NCBI GenBank assembly: GCA_036320915.1 | Contig: JAXBDG010000008.1 | Span: 1,860,001-1,924,000 of the forward strand | Direction: 5' to 3' | Length of the DNA stretch: 64,000 nt | Source of the DNA: Linnemannia elongata | Lineage: Eukaryota; Mortierellomycota; Mortierellomycetes; Mortierellales; Mortierellaceae | In this document: in pieces, positions 11,376-23,117 of the stretch | Layout: the number at the start of each line of letters is the position of its first letter | Position numbering within the stretch: the stretch's first letter is position 1 | Position numbers and translations under genes: made by a program | Notes under the pieces: model-generated | What the model saw: only the letters and a program-made list of their open reading frames with translations | Told to the model about the DNA's origin: nothing | Database searches by the model: none

Positions 11376-12241
11376 AAACCTACACGGAACTTTGGGATCC
11401 TTTTATTACTATTACTCACAAAACCAACGCCATATGGTACCTAAACTTTTACCGTGGGCTGTGAGGCTGGAGAGGCCGCTTAACGGTACCGACAGTCAAA
11501 ACTCAAAGCCCAAAAGCTTTTCTTTGAATGGTTTGTATTTCTTTTGGTCAGTTGAGACAAGGAAGAGAAAGGTTCGAGGAACGTGACAGTGCAGCGCGAG
11601 CGAAAAGGGTAAAATGATCCACATAAAACATTGAGCAACCTTCCATCCAGCCATGAAAGGAGACCAGCAGGCTCTGTGTATGTGTGTGTGTGTGTGTGTG
11701 TGTGATAGCTATTGTGTGCTCAAACAGCGCAGCTTTTCAGTCAGTATATCCTTCCGCTCCTCCCCTTTCAAAAAAGGAGACTTTAAACTCGGACAGACGC
11801 GTCGTTTTCGAGTGAGCCAATTAACACCCCAGTATTTTTTAAAACCGTTCTCATCCTCTTACATATTCTCTTGGTTTTAATTTTTTTTTCCCGTCTTGCT
11901 TTTCTCCGACATATCGTGGTCAACGCCGCATCTGTCCCTGAAAACAACGAGGCAAGCATAAGGGATTAAACAGAGAGAAAGAGAGCAAGAGTCGAAAGGT
12001 TGGCACTAACCCTCCACTTGCAGTTGAGCTTGTTATGGTTTTTTTCCACTCCGACACATGCGGCGCTGGTTGGTGTTTGGTGGGATAGATGATGCTGCTT
12101 CATTAGCGTATTATACATACCAATCCATTAGAAGGAAAAAAAAAAAAGAAAGAAACGAAGGCACGAGTGAACTGTAAAAGCATCTAATCTCACGAAAAAA
12201 AGATCCCCCTCTTACCTGGCAATCATCGCTACCCCGAACTT
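10565..12241. other. Non-coding stretch with homopolymers and a (GT)n microsatellite
   Basis: I find no supportable gene in these 1.7 kb. It holds T23 at 11214-11236, A37 at 11337-11373, a (GT)n tract at 11680-11704, and scattered short A and C runs (for example C-rich at about 10970). The short frames present are made of these runs. Confidence 0.6.
11337..11373. repeat. A37 homopolymer
   Basis: An uninterrupted run of 37 adenines, together with the T37 run at 40145 the longest in the window. It has no flanking direct repeats or coding frame that would mark a retroposed cDNA tail. The nearest upstream sequence is non-coding. Confidence 0.9.
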
Positions 12242-14160
12242 CTATTCAAGCTCTATCTCCAGCTCTTCTGGGCCCTGAGACACCAACTCCAACAACAACT
12301 CAAATCCCCCAGGCCGTCGACACACCGTTCTAAAATCCCCACCCTCCTTCACGATCAATTTTTCCGGCGTATCCATCTGCACAATGCTCCCATGATCCAT
12401 CACTATCACCCGATCGAAATCAATAATTGTCTTCAACCGATGTGCAATCGTCAACAGAGTCGCGTCATGAAAACTCTCGCGGATCGTCGCATGGATTTTG
12501 GCGTCAGTGGCTTGGTTGACCGAGGATGTGGCTTCGTCCATGATGATGATCTTGGAGTTCTTGAGGAGTGCGCGGGCGAGTCCGGCGAGTTGGCGTTGGC
12601 CCTGGGAAAATTTACTGCCGTTGCCTTTCACCTCTTTGTCCAGGTTGCCGAATCCGTTGTTGTTGTTACTGGAGATGGCGCCGTTGGAGGAGGGGGATGA
12701 GGGGTCGGCAAGGATGGCGTCAGAGACGAGGTGGACGCGCTTAAACGCAGCCCAAAGAGCAGTGTCATCATGCTCCTAGAACGGATCCAAATTCGACCGG
12801 ACATGGACAATAAACAAGACCTTATCCTGCGGGATAATCGTCAAATTCGACCGAAGTCCATGAACCCCAATCCTGGAGATATCGACTCCATCAATCTCAA
12901 TCTTGCCAGAAGTCACCTCAACGAACCTGAATAACGATACCGCCAAGGTCGATTTCCTTGCACCCATGCGTCCCTCAATCCCAATCTTCTCGCATGGTGA
13001 GACATGGAACGAGATATCACGGATCACGGCCAGTTCATCGGGTGCTTATTGCATCACCAGATTCTGAACCTGAATCTCGCCCTGGTAGAGCCAATTTTCT
13101 TGAGGGAGGGCCATGTACCCTTGGGTACGCTCGACACAGTTCATGTTGATTTCGTTATAGGCCCAGGTATGGACGAACCAGAAGACATTGTTGGCGAACG
13201 CCAAAGAGTAGGTGAGCGAAAGACTAGCCGCGCCAGCGTCAATGGTACCCCTTCGTAGGACAATAGAAAGCCCCGCAAAGAGCGAGACAAACGCGCTCAG
13301 GTCATTCACACGGATCGACAGCCAGCGGTTACAGACCCAGACATAAAAAGAATGGTCGGTTGTGTTCGCCCAACAGCTCCTGGTAATAGGTATTAAACCG
13401 CTCCTCGAACCCAAAGGCGCGGATGACCGTGACTCCATTCAAGGCTTTGGCCAAATGTGAATAGGCAGGTGAGTTGGTCGTAGACCCGTGTCGCTTGAGC
13501 TCGTCCGCGAGGTGCGAGTGTAGAACATAGCAATGACCATAAGCAGCACCGATATGACCAGACCGGGGACCAGGAACTGTGGGGTCGCATAGGCGATCAC
13601 ACCAATGACAGTGAGGGTACCTAAGAAGTCAACCGTTACGTTTGCAAAGAGTTGGTGACCTGTTGGACGACCGTGTCCTTGTCGCGGGTAAAGCGGGTGA
13701 AGCGGTTGATGATGCGGTCCAGAGGAGTGGTTTCAAAGAACCGGATCGGCAAGTGAAGGGCTCTATCGAGGGCTTCGCGATAGAGGATTCGACTGGCGTG
13801 CAAGGAGCCTGTGTACTAGATAGTTTCGCGGAGCATGAGACTGACAGTGTACATCACCGACAGGAAGTTATAGACTCTGAGGTAAGACGACAGACTTTCC
13901 ATGGGCTTGGCGATTGACCGCAGATGATGAGACAAACCATCCGACTGAAGGGGCGAAAACAGACGAGGCGTTATGCTCGACTTCATCTTTGGCAGCGGCA
14001 GCCCAGACTCGGAGCCAGGCATCAGACGAGACTTGGAGGGCTTGGTTGGCAAAGAAACTCGAGAGAAGAACTGCCCAGAACATGTTTTTGCCCATCGCCT
14101 GGAAGTAATTCAGGTGGACTTCCTTGGTTAGGGTTTTTATTTTTGGCCTGATCAAGGTTG
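12242..14160 (-). pseudogene. Decayed 3' half of an ABCC (MRP/Ycf1-type) transporter
   Basis: Reading the minus strand in shifting frames gives the second membrane domain and second nucleotide-binding domain of an ABCC transporter. Recognisable parts are VSSDAWLRVWAAA, HLPIRFFETTPLDRIINRF, ALNGVTVIRAFGFEERF, SLTYSLAFANNVFWFV, then NBD2 with IPQD, the ABC signature as SQGQRQLAGLARALLK, Walker B IIIMDEATSSV and the LLTIAHRLKTIID switch. Reading is broken by in-frame stops at 13816-13818, 13046-13048 and 12776-12778, and by frameshifts near 13900, 13640, 13510 and 13350. Walker A reads GRMGARKST, with Arg where the last conserved Gly should be. The catalytic Asp region ends SSVN rather than SSVD. 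The first membrane domain and NBD1 are absent. A similar membrane-like fragment at about 14180-14290 may belong to the same relic. ABCC pumps export glutathione conjugates and drugs; this copy cannot. Confidence 0.85.
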
Positions 14161-15072
14161 TTCGTCAGCCGCGCTGGATCAATGGGGCCATTTCCTAAAC
14201 AAAATAGCAAACAGCTTGAAAACAGAAAGAAGGAAGGGGTCCTTGCTGCCAGGGCTGGATAAACCCTTCTTGTACACTTCCAGAACGTGAGATAATACTG
14301 TAAGTGAGAGCCCACAAGGTACCCCTTTTTGTTGTCCGATCTCAGATCTGTTATGCAGGTCCAGCACTCTTTCGATCACAAAAAAAAACAAGGTTATTCC
14401 GCAATTTGCATTTGCCGACACGGATTTTCAGGGACTGTTGCAGCTTTCAAAGGAGTTTTATTTTATAACTTATTTGACATCTATGTAGCGTCCATGCCTT
14501 GTCAGTCTTGCTCTTCGTTAATCTCAAGGTCCTTGTTCAATCGTATCACCAACTCGCATACATATCCGAGTACAAGGGGTCTCCTGCTTGATCAAGAGGT
14601 TCATCCCACATCAATAAAGAAAAAAAAACGCGTATTCAAAGAACGAACGCGACACATACCACAGTCTGCCCTCCGTATCAACCTTCTCCCGCATAAACAC
14701 GCTAATGGAGCAATTTGAACAAAAGAACAAGATATAACTAGTGGTGCCTGATTTTGTTTTCCAGTCGCTCTTTCATCCACCTCCCAATGAAGGGAGACGA
14801 GTCAGGGACGACGGAGAGGGCTTTACGGCTTTTGCCCTGTGGAGGAAGGGGAGTGTAGGTTGTTTTTTATCAAGAACACCTCAAAACTGTCGCAATGTGT
14901 CTAGCAGAAAAGGGGGACTCTGCTAGGCTGTGCGATTTATTATGAAAAAAAAGACAAGAAAGGTCCAAGGAAGCCATGGCAGGGATCAGGAGGAGGCAGG
15001 CGGGGTGGTTCCAGTTTGTTGGTGTTGTTGTTGTTGTCTTGCTGGTGCGGAGTGAGGAAAAAGGAGCAAAAT
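14161..15072. other. Gap between the ABC relic and RPL9
   Basis: Apart from a possible ABC fragment at 14180-14290 (minus) I see no gene. The last 130 bases are the 3' UTR side of RPL9. Short A-rich runs and a pyrimidine stretch are present but no conserved signal. Confidence 0.5.
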
Positions 15073-15648
15073 TTACTCCTCATCGGCACCCTTGATCTGG
15101 CCCTTCTGGGAGACGTAGATACCATCCAAGAACTTACGGATATCCTTGTTCTTGACGGTGGTGGCCTGCTGAATGTTGGCAGCGGACTGAGAGACGTTGC
15201 CGAGGTCGTTACCGATCAAGGTGATCTCATCCTTCTGGTCCTTGGAGTGGAAGATAGTGACGCCCTCCAACATGGGGACCTTCATGACGATCTTCTGACC
15301 CAAGAAGTTGCGGATCTCAACCGACTTCTCATCATCGGCAATAATGACGTTGATGGGGAAATGGGCGTAGACGAAGCGCATCTTGTACTCGTAACCCTTG
15401 GTGACACCGATGATCATGTTGTTGATCAAGGAGCGAATGGTACGGAGGCAAGCGACGTGCTTGCGCTTGCCGTGCCAGACAACGAGGCGGAGGCGGGCAG
15501 TGTCCAACTTGACAATGTCCATCTCGACGTGACGGAAGTTCTTGTTGAGGGTACCGCGGGGACCGGTGACAGTGACCTGGCGGGCCTTGACCTCAACCTT
15601 GACGCCCTCAGGGATGGCGAGGATTTCTTCCTTGTAGATGTCCTTCAT
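15073..15648 (-). CDS. RPL9: 60S ribosomal protein uL6 (RPL9)
   Basis: One uninterrupted frame of 191 aa matches eukaryotic uL6/L9 along its whole length: MKDIYKEEILAIPEGVKVEV, VTGPRGTLNKNF, GKRKHVACLRTIRSL, INNMIIGVTKGYEYKMRFVY, AHFPINVII, VEIRNFLGQK, and the ending NKDIRKFLDGIYVSQKG. The protein sits at the base of the P-stalk near the sarcin-ricin loop of the large subunit. Codon use is strongly biased to C-ending and G-ending codons, as expected for a highly expressed gene, and this bias also opens a long antisense frame. The start is in a good context (AAAAATGAAG). A CCTAG at 15662-15658 (minus strand) just upstream could be the acceptor of a 5' UTR intron, common in ribosomal protein genes. 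Confidence 0.97.
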   Translation of the reverse strand: MKDIYKEEILAIPEGVKVEVKARQVTVTGPRGTLNKNFRHVEMDIVKLDTARLRLVVWHGKRKHVACLRTIRSLINNMIIGVTKGYEYKMRFVYAHFPINVIIADDEKSVEIRNFLGQKIVMKVPMLEGVTIFHSKDQKDEITLIGNDLGNVSQSAANIQQATTVKNKDIRKFLDGIYVSQKGQIKGADEE

Positions 15649-16180
15649 TTTTCGTCCTAGGATTGGTTTAGGGTAAGAGACGACGCGAAAGTCAGGATAC
15701 TGGGCTTGTCAAGTTGGTGGGGTGATAGGTGTCGTCCTGAGTTCTAGGTCCAAGAGGATAGATCTGATAGGTGTTGTTCCTGAAAGCGTGGATCAAAGAT
15801 TCTGATGACAGCTCTCCTTTGATGAGATCCAGTCCCGCCATCGCATTCAGTTAGCCTCGAGATGTTTATAGATCTAGCCATCAGTCCATGGACAGAGATC
15901 TCAAACAGACTGGTATGGAGAGTGTGTCCTGTCCAGCAACAAAGATGTTGCCACTTGTAGAGATGCGTATCCGTCGATGATTCCTGTGATACTGGATCTC
16001 AGTAGAGTTGGATGGATGCATGTATCCATCGATGGCTGCCTGTCTGTCAGACAGCAATCCGCCCTTTTATAGCAAGTCCGCTTACAATGAATGTTGATAA
16101 GAGAGGGAGTAAAAAAATTCAGAGGGCTCAAACTTCTTTTATCATTTAGAAATGTGGCTTGTTTCAGATCAACCTCCTTT
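15649..16180 (-). promoter_or_regulatory. RPL9 upstream region
   Basis: These 530 bp hold the RPL9 promoter and the 3' flank of the next minus-strand gene. I see short inverted words such as CTGTCTGTCAGACAG near 16040 and several GATC/CATC repeats, but no TATA or motif that I can assign firmly. No gene is present. Confidence 0.4.
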
Positions 16181-18252
16181 CTAGACGCCGCCCCCGTAGA
16201 TCGACAACATGCGCTGTAGCGCCAAACGTGCCGCGTCCTCGTCCTCCTCGTTGTCGCCTCCAGGTCCCTCGCCGTCCTCATCACTGCTATAATACTCATC
16301 CTCGTCGTCATCTCCTTCCTCTTCCTCCTCCTCCTCCTCCTCCCCTTCCTTACCCTCATCGCCAATCTCGCCTCCATACTTGCTGTCCACATCCATATCC
16401 ATGTCTGTGTGCTGGTCCAATTCACCGTCGTCGTGTTGACCTCTCTGTTCCCCACCAAGTTGTTCCTCGTCCTCGTCGAACTCAAGCTCATACAAATCTT
16501 CGTCGTCCGCCTCTTGCTCCATCATATCATCTGCAGTGCGCTTGAGGGCGCGCTTTACAACTAGCTGCTTGATTTCCTCTAGAAGGCATAATGAATGGCC
16601 GAGAAAAGGATAGAGATGTAAGTAAACTTCTACTGACATCAACAATAAAACCAATTTGATCCGCTTACATATAGCTGCTTACCCAATGAAACGAAAGCTG
16701 GTGCGCTAGAAGCTTCCGGTCGGCCAATTGCGCCGCGGCCTTCAAGCTGGTCAGAAGACGTGGCAGGACGGAATGAGTAGGATTCTCCTGGAGCCTGATA
16801 CCTATGCCTGGTTGGCTCTGCATCTGCATCGGTCTCCACCTCATCTGCCCTTTCCTCGATTTGATCTTCTCCACCTTCCTCCCCTTGATCACCCTCGTTG
16901 TCATCGTCGGTCTCATATCTTTTGCGTGCAGGAGGTGGACGCTTCCTAGTCTTGCGGACGCGGGGTTTGTCTTGATATATAATACCATCTCCTTCTGTTG
17001 TTTCTGTGTGGATACCCATCGCAGCTCTCATCGCGATAGCAGCAGCTCTAGCGGCCTTGGCCGTCCGGAGCCTCTTTTGGTAATGACGCTCGTTCATCCG
17101 GTCGTACGCCTGCAATTGTCGCGTTGATGGGGGCTTGCGAGCCTTGATTTTCTCCAGATCCGTAACATCTAAAACGCCACCCTCCGAGAGCTTGAGCATA
17201 TTCAACATCACGCCTTCCTCCAGCCGCAACTTGAGCAGTTCCTTGTGTAACATTATTCCCATGGCCTTCAGGGTCTCATGCTCCTGCTCCAACTCTGTAC
17301 AGACCAGCATCTGGAGCTCATGCAGTGGAAGAGGTCGTGTTGCCAGCTGTGATAGTCGTTCCCGATGCGCGTCGTGCTGCTTTATTAAAAGATCAATCGT
17401 TCCTGGAGGTTGGGGATGGTTGGATGTGGTGTCTCCTTGTGGTACGGGTGCGGGAAGTTGGTTGTCGTTCGCTTGTTGCGGCTGCTGGCTCCGTGGTTGA
17501 TGAGGTGTCCAGATCCGAGGCGGCTTGACGACTTTGGGTTTCTTGGGCGGCTTAGGTATTGGTTGTTTTCGTGGTTTGATGATCTTGGCTTTTTTCTGCT
17601 TTTGAAGGCGCTCCTTTTTTGCTGATGATTCGAGGGATTCTGCTGCGTGTGGTGATGGCGATGAAGCTGCTGGTGTTGTTGGAGGTGCTCGTAAGTGCGT
17701 TGTGCCGGTTGTCCGGTCGTAGATGTTGCCTCTAGATTTCGCCGCGTTCTCAATTGCCTGTCGTGCCTGAGTCTTTTCTCCAGCTGCTGCTACTCCGGTC
17801 TTTTTGATGATCCCATCCGGCCGTTGTGTTGATGGGTAGACTCTTTTCTTGTATACTGGTTTGATAGCCATCGGTTGCGCGCCTGAAGATGTCGCGATAT
17901 TGTCGGTACCTGGATCTGTGGAGAGACCCTGGCTGGATTGAGTCATGTTGCTCGGACTGGCAAGGGAGGTGGCCATGTGTTGCGCGAGCTCTGACGGTCC
18001 TGAGGTGAAACTGCTGAAGGGCAAGGTGATAGACATGCCTCCTATCTCGGTTGTGCCATGTGTGCTGCCGTATGTACTGCTATTGCTGCTGCTTCGTGTG
18101 TGAGTCTGTTGAGCATGGCTGGTGGTGGATGCTGTTGCCTGCGTGGAATTAGGTGGAGTAGACGAAGTAAATGTTGTTGAAGGTGCCATGTCGGTGTCCG
18201 TGGCAGCTGGGGTTGTTGTTGTTGCCTTGTTACTTGGATTCCCTTTTGTCAT
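16181..18252 (-). CDS. Unrecognised nuclear-type protein with coiled coil and acidic C-terminus
   Basis: Exons are 18252-16683 and 16578-16181; the intron 16682-16579 is GTAAGC...TAG, phase 1. The product is 655 aa. Residues 1-130 are Thr/Ser-rich. A basic middle part has KPRKQPIPKPPKKPKVVKPP (NLS-like). The only well-ordered part is about residues 290-400: a helical, probably coiled-coil block with LHELQMLVCTELEQEHETLK, LLKLRLEEGVMLNMLKL and an Arg/Ala-rich helix. The C-terminus is very acidic (nine consecutive Glu, then Asp/Glu clusters) and ends LALQRMLSIYGGGV. I do not recognise the family. Composition suggests a chromatin or transcription factor subunit. It shares a 411-bp divergent promoter with ATG15. 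Confidence 0.75.
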
Positions 18253-18663
18253 TATGGTTGTTGATTGGCTGTTTATATGCTTGAGAGAGGAGAGAGGGCA
18301 GTGAAGAAGTTAACTTACCCTATGAAATGCTAATGCGACTGCTTTTCAGCCTGTCACTCCCAGCCAAGCTTTGCTCCCAGCACAAGCCAGCATGGAGTCA
18401 GAGAGGGGAGGGAGGGGAGAGAGGAGAGAGAGTGGGATGAGAGAGAAAGAAGAGACCCTTTTGCTCTGTTCCTTATGCTTGTGCTCCTTTTTTTTTTTTT
18501 TTTTTTCTCTCTTGTCCTTTCTCGTTCTCTCTTCATTGCTTTTTCCCAACCCTTCTCGTCCTGTCCCATCAACCTTTTTCTGCATCACTCTCCTTTCTTT
18601 CTTCTTCACAGTACTTTTTCTTCCCTCAACACACAAACTTACACACACATACTGCGCCTGCCA
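18253..18663. promoter_or_regulatory. Divergent promoter between the nuclear-type gene and ATG15
   Basis: The 411 bp between start codons carry a GA-rich part (18395-18450), T19 at 18488-18506 and a C/T-rich leader ending at the ATG15 start. No specific factor site is clear. Confidence 0.45.
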
Positions 18664-20695
18664 ATGCCTCGACAAAGCTCGCTTGCTTTCATCCCGCTCC
18701 TCACCCTCTACGTCTTAGCCCTCACTTATCTCTCCCCTTCTGTCCACGCCCACCCTTTCCCCGCCTCTGTCTCTGACATTATTACCGGAAACGACAACTC
18801 CCAGCGCCCTTTCAGCTCACACCACCGCCACCCCAGTTCGCCATATGGCTCGCCGGTGACCATCCTTTCAGAGGGCCAGGAGCTTCCTGACGAAACGCTT
18901 TCGCTTCGACACCTCCTGCACCATGGCGGCAATCGGTTCCCAGGCCTGTTTCGGCGGATGGACCTGGAAGCGGCAGATATTCAACGATCAGAGCTTTTGA
19001 CGGGAGAGTCGCTTGTTCACCGAGTCAAGGTCAAGGGCACCACAACTCTCAAACCCAGGGACCAGTCCTATCGGAATCAGGGGTTCAGGTCATTTGACAC
19101 TTCGATTGGTCCTGAATCGTGGACCAAACAGGTTGTTCCAGCCCCCGATGTGACAGACAAAGAATCCGTCCTTCAGCTCTCCAAGATGAACTACAACTCT
19201 TACACCGAGGTTGCCAGTCCTGGCTGGTATGACCTTGAAGGCAATTGGTCTGTTGTAAGTGATCCTACCATTGCTTTTGTTGGTTTGTTTAGTTGTTTGT
19301 TGTTGTCAATAGCTTGTGCTCCTTGCCTTGTTTTTTTTATTGTTCCAGAAGGAAAAAAACTCCCATTGGGTGACATCAATGGGAACGGGAGAAAAAGTGT
19401 CCAAGGGCAACGAAACTCCTGTTTTTTGTATGTCCGTCTTTCTTTCACTGTTTGTGTCTCCCTAAAATATTTGCTGACACCACTTCTTTTTTCCTTCTTT
19501 TTCATGCGCTATGTTTCTTGTGGCGCCCTCTCGCAGAACTCGACCTTTGGCTGGGAGGAAGACGGCCTTCGCGGTCATGTGTTTGCCTCGGCAGACAATT
19601 CGACACTTATCATCGCCATCAAGGGCACAAGTGCTGCCATTCTTGGCGGAGGTGGCGGCACGTCCACGCGTGACAAGATCAACGTAAGCTGGGCTCTTTG
19701 TCTCTTCTTGACTTATTTGCCTACCTCTGAACGATACACACTTTTGTAACTTGCTTGGTGTTACAGAATGGGATATCCATTATTGGTTTCAACCATTAAC
19801 ATCCATAAGACTTATGACATGAATATACCGTAGGACAACCTCCTCTTTTCGTGCTGCTGTGCCAAGGTGGACAGAACATGGCGCGGTGTCTGCGATTGTA
19901 ATACCGGAGGATACCAATGTGACCAGACGTGCGTCGAAAACAGCGTTCAAAGCGGAGACATTTATTACGAGATCGCCATGGTAAGCATCATTCCAAACGC
20001 TGGAAAGGAAGACCATTATTGCCGATCAATGCGCACTGACTCCGGCACTAATGGTTGATTATTTTTTGATTTATTGCCAACAGACCCTTTTGTGGACAGT
20101 TCAGGATATGTATCCGGGCGCTGAGGTCTGGTTGACAGGACACAGTCTGGGAGGCGGACTCACCGCATTGCTGGGACTGACGTTTGGTATTCCTACAGTG
20201 ACTTTTGAGACACCAGGAGACCGTCTTGCTGCCCAGAGACTGCACCTTCCTATGCCGCCAGCCATCAACTGGGACGATTTCCCACTTTATCATATTGGAC
20301 ATACTGCCGATCCAATCTTCCAAGGGGTTTGTAACGGCCCTGCTAGTACGTGCTACTACTCTGGCTTTGCCATGGAAAGGTAACAACTATAGCTTTATAT
20401 TTCTTGCAATACTATTCACTCCTTGTGCAACTTTTCATTTGTGTGAGGTCTATCGCACGTTTTTTCTTCTAACTCTAACGCAACCCTTGCCTACACATAC
20501 ACGTTATTGTTGTCTAGTAAATGTCACACGGGACGGACATGCGTGTATGACCCTGTCACGGAAGATAATTGGAAGGTTGACATCCGAACACATCGTCTGT
20601 TTGATACGATTGAAGGCGTCATCAAGGTCAAGGAGGTTCCATCTTGCAAGGCCGAGGTTGACTGCAAGGATTGTGAACTCTGGGAGTACAAGTAG
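18664..20695 (+). CDS. ATG15: ATG15-type autophagic phospholipase/lipase
   Basis: Exons are 18664-19254, 19537-19683, 19834-19980, 20084-20379 and 20518-20695. All junctions are in phase and all introns are GT...AG. The product is 452 aa. Residues 8-30 are a hydrophobic signal-anchor (LAFIPLLTLYVLALTYL). The lipase class 3 domain follows: FGWEEDGLRGHVFA, IAIKGTSAA, LLFSCCCAKV with clustered cysteines, the nucleophile elbow TGHSLGGG, TVTFETPGDRLAAQRLHLP, the late catalytic-type IGHTADPIFQGVCNG, and KCHTGRTCVYD. Yeast Atg15 reaches the vacuole through the multivesicular pathway and breaks down membranes of autophagic bodies. Intron 1 contains an alternative AG at 19347-19348 followed by an in-frame Lys-rich stretch, but including it does not give a usable phase, so I treat it as intron. 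Confidence 0.95.
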
Positions 20696-22032
20696 AGGAG
20701 GCGATAGTAGTGGTCGACACTAATTTCATAAAAGAAAAAACAATTACAGCTACTAAAATAAGCAACATACCCATGACATTGGACTTGGAAAGTGCAAACC
20801 ACACAGTTTATTAGTTATCATCATTTTGCATACTACAAAAGGGTTGATTACTTTCCACTGTTTGCTTCCACAATTGGAGGATATGACTCTGTCAAAGGGT
20901 TTAGGATGATCCGCAGTGTGTGTTTTGTTTTTAGGCATGCACATACTTGAAAGCAGTATGTGTGAGTTTCCTGGCTTCTTTTAGAAGTGAACATTGGCCT
21001 GTTACCGAGTGATAGGGAGGCGAGTACAGGCTGTGGCAGACGATTGAGGGTCAGAGGCTGATTGAGCACATGATACCCGAAAGAGAGTGAGTGAGTCGTT
21101 GGATGTGGATGCTGAGGGGAAAAGGGATGGATAGAATTGAGGAAGGTGGGGGTGAGGAAGTCCAAAAGGGCGAACCCTCTTTATCTGCACATGGGATAGG
21201 CATGGATGTGTGGATGTGTCAGACAGACAGACAGACAGTCAGTGCCACCACGCACTATTGGCAACCCACCCTCTGACGTCTTCTTTGACGCTGTTTGCTT
21301 GTTTGTCTCAGTCAGCATAGTCTGTTTGTCTATTTGTCTATTTGACAGCCTTGTTTCCTGTGCGTAGTCTTTTTGGGTGCCCCATGGTTCTCGTTCTCGT
21401 TCTCGTTCTTCTCCCCCTGAGTCCCATCCTCGCACCCTTTTTTTTTTTTTTTTTTTCTTTTTCTATTTGATCAATCCTCTCTCACTTTCTCTCACACTCT
21501 CTCTTTTATTTCTCCCTCCTTTTGATTGCATCATCGCCTAATCCTCTTTTCCCTTCCCTTACTCATCAACACCTTTTATTTCATCCATCTACTGCACCCG
21601 CTTCTCTTCTTCAGGGACAGGACACCCATACCCGCACACACATACACACACACACATATATATATATAATCACTCACACACCTTCTTCCATTCCTTAATA
21701 GTAATGTCCATTTAAACCCCCATTGAACTCTCTTCGTTCTTTGCGGGTTCACAAACACACACACTCTCTCTCTAAATCACATCAACCCTTCTCACCGCGG
21801 CACATAGACCCTCATCCCCCTTATACCACTCCCAGTCCTATCCTGCGAACCACTCCTTCTCTCTCCCTCGGCAGACCGTGCTTCTCTCATACTCACTCAC
21901 CTGTCTCCCTTATCGCATATTCACGTCTAACATCAACAACAACAACAACAAGAACAAAAGAAAAAATAGTTACAATATCACTCAACACTTCCACCACCGT
22001 TTCCTTCAACATCCTCCATACACCTGCTAACC
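20696..22032. promoter_or_regulatory. ATG15-WNK intergenic region; C/T-rich WNK leader
   Basis: No gene is seen in these 1.3 kb. From about 21340 to 22020 the + strand is C/T-rich with T19 at 21438-21456, a (CA)n(TA)n tract at about 21640-21669, and CAACAACAACAACAA just before the kinase start. This is the typical leader pattern of the window. Confidence 0.5.
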
Positions 22033-23084
22033 ATGGCAGTATCGGCTACCCAGGGCGACCTCGAAGACTCTGAGAACGAGGCGCCACTTGAGACAGACCC
22101 GACCAATCGGTTCCAGCGCTGCGATGAGGTCCTCGGCGAGGGCGCCTACAAACTCGTCTACCGTGCCTGCGACCTCGAAGAAGGAAACGAGGTCGCTTGG
22201 AACCAGCTGCGATTCGACCATCTCTCCAAACGGGAAGCCCAAAAGATTCTCTCTGAGATCGAGATCCTCCAATCCATCCGCAACGACCACATCATCAACT
22301 TTTATGCTTCCTGGTCAACTCCTGCGACACATACTGGAGGAGAACGCATCGTCTTTATCACCGAGCTCATGTCCTCGGGTACTCTGAAGCAATATCTCAA
22401 AAAGACGCTCAAGGGCGCACTCAAGCCTAAGGTCGTAAAATCCTGGTGCCGACAAATCCTCCAGGGACTCGCCTACCTCCATACCCACAGCCCGCCCATC
22501 ATCCACCGCGACCTAAAGTGCGACAATATTTTTATCAATGGCAATAATGGTCAGCTCAAGATTGGTGACCTCGGCCTCGCTGTTGTCCGCCACCGCACTC
22601 ATGTCTCCTCTGTCCTCGGTACTCCCGAGTTCATGGCCCCCGAGCTCTATGATGAAAAGTACGACGAGAAGGTCGATATCTACGCCTTTGGCATGTGTGT
22701 CCTGGAAATGGTAAGCCATCAGATTCTCTATCAGTACTTCCTATTCATATCATTTCTTTCACCCAAAACCAAGCAACCGACAATCAGTCAGCTCAACAAA
22801 CTACTACGCCCAGCCCAACAAAGCCTCCGAGCAGCGCCATCACCAGCACTGCATCATGATGGGAATACAGTGTGCTGAAATGGTGTCATTCTCCACAGAT
22901 ACATGGATTGCAGCCATCAAGCCTTCCCCTCCAGGAAAGAAAGGAGTGTGAAAGGTGCAAGGAGAGAGAGCGGATTTTAGCATAGGCAGGAAAGAAAAAA
23001 AAGAACAAAGAAAGAAAGGCTTGAAGTTTGCAGGACAAGCTTCAGATAGGGGCGAAAAACAATGGAAAAAGTCCAATGGCAGCA

Positions 23085-23117
<33 letters not shown>

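Noticed and set aside
12392..12779. Open frames on the + strand across the ABC relic
   Set aside because: They are antisense shadows of NBD2; the minus strand carries the recognisable ABC motifs.
15016..15660. 214-codon open frame antisense to RPL9
   Set aside because: It mirrors the strongly biased codons of the ribosomal protein gene; its protein is a Leu/Asp/Val-rich string without family features.
19349..19435. Possible extra exon inside ATG15 intron 1
   Set aside because: An AG and an in-frame Lys-rich stretch exist, but the only nearby donor gives a phase that creates a stop at the next junction; direct splicing gives the family-like sequence.
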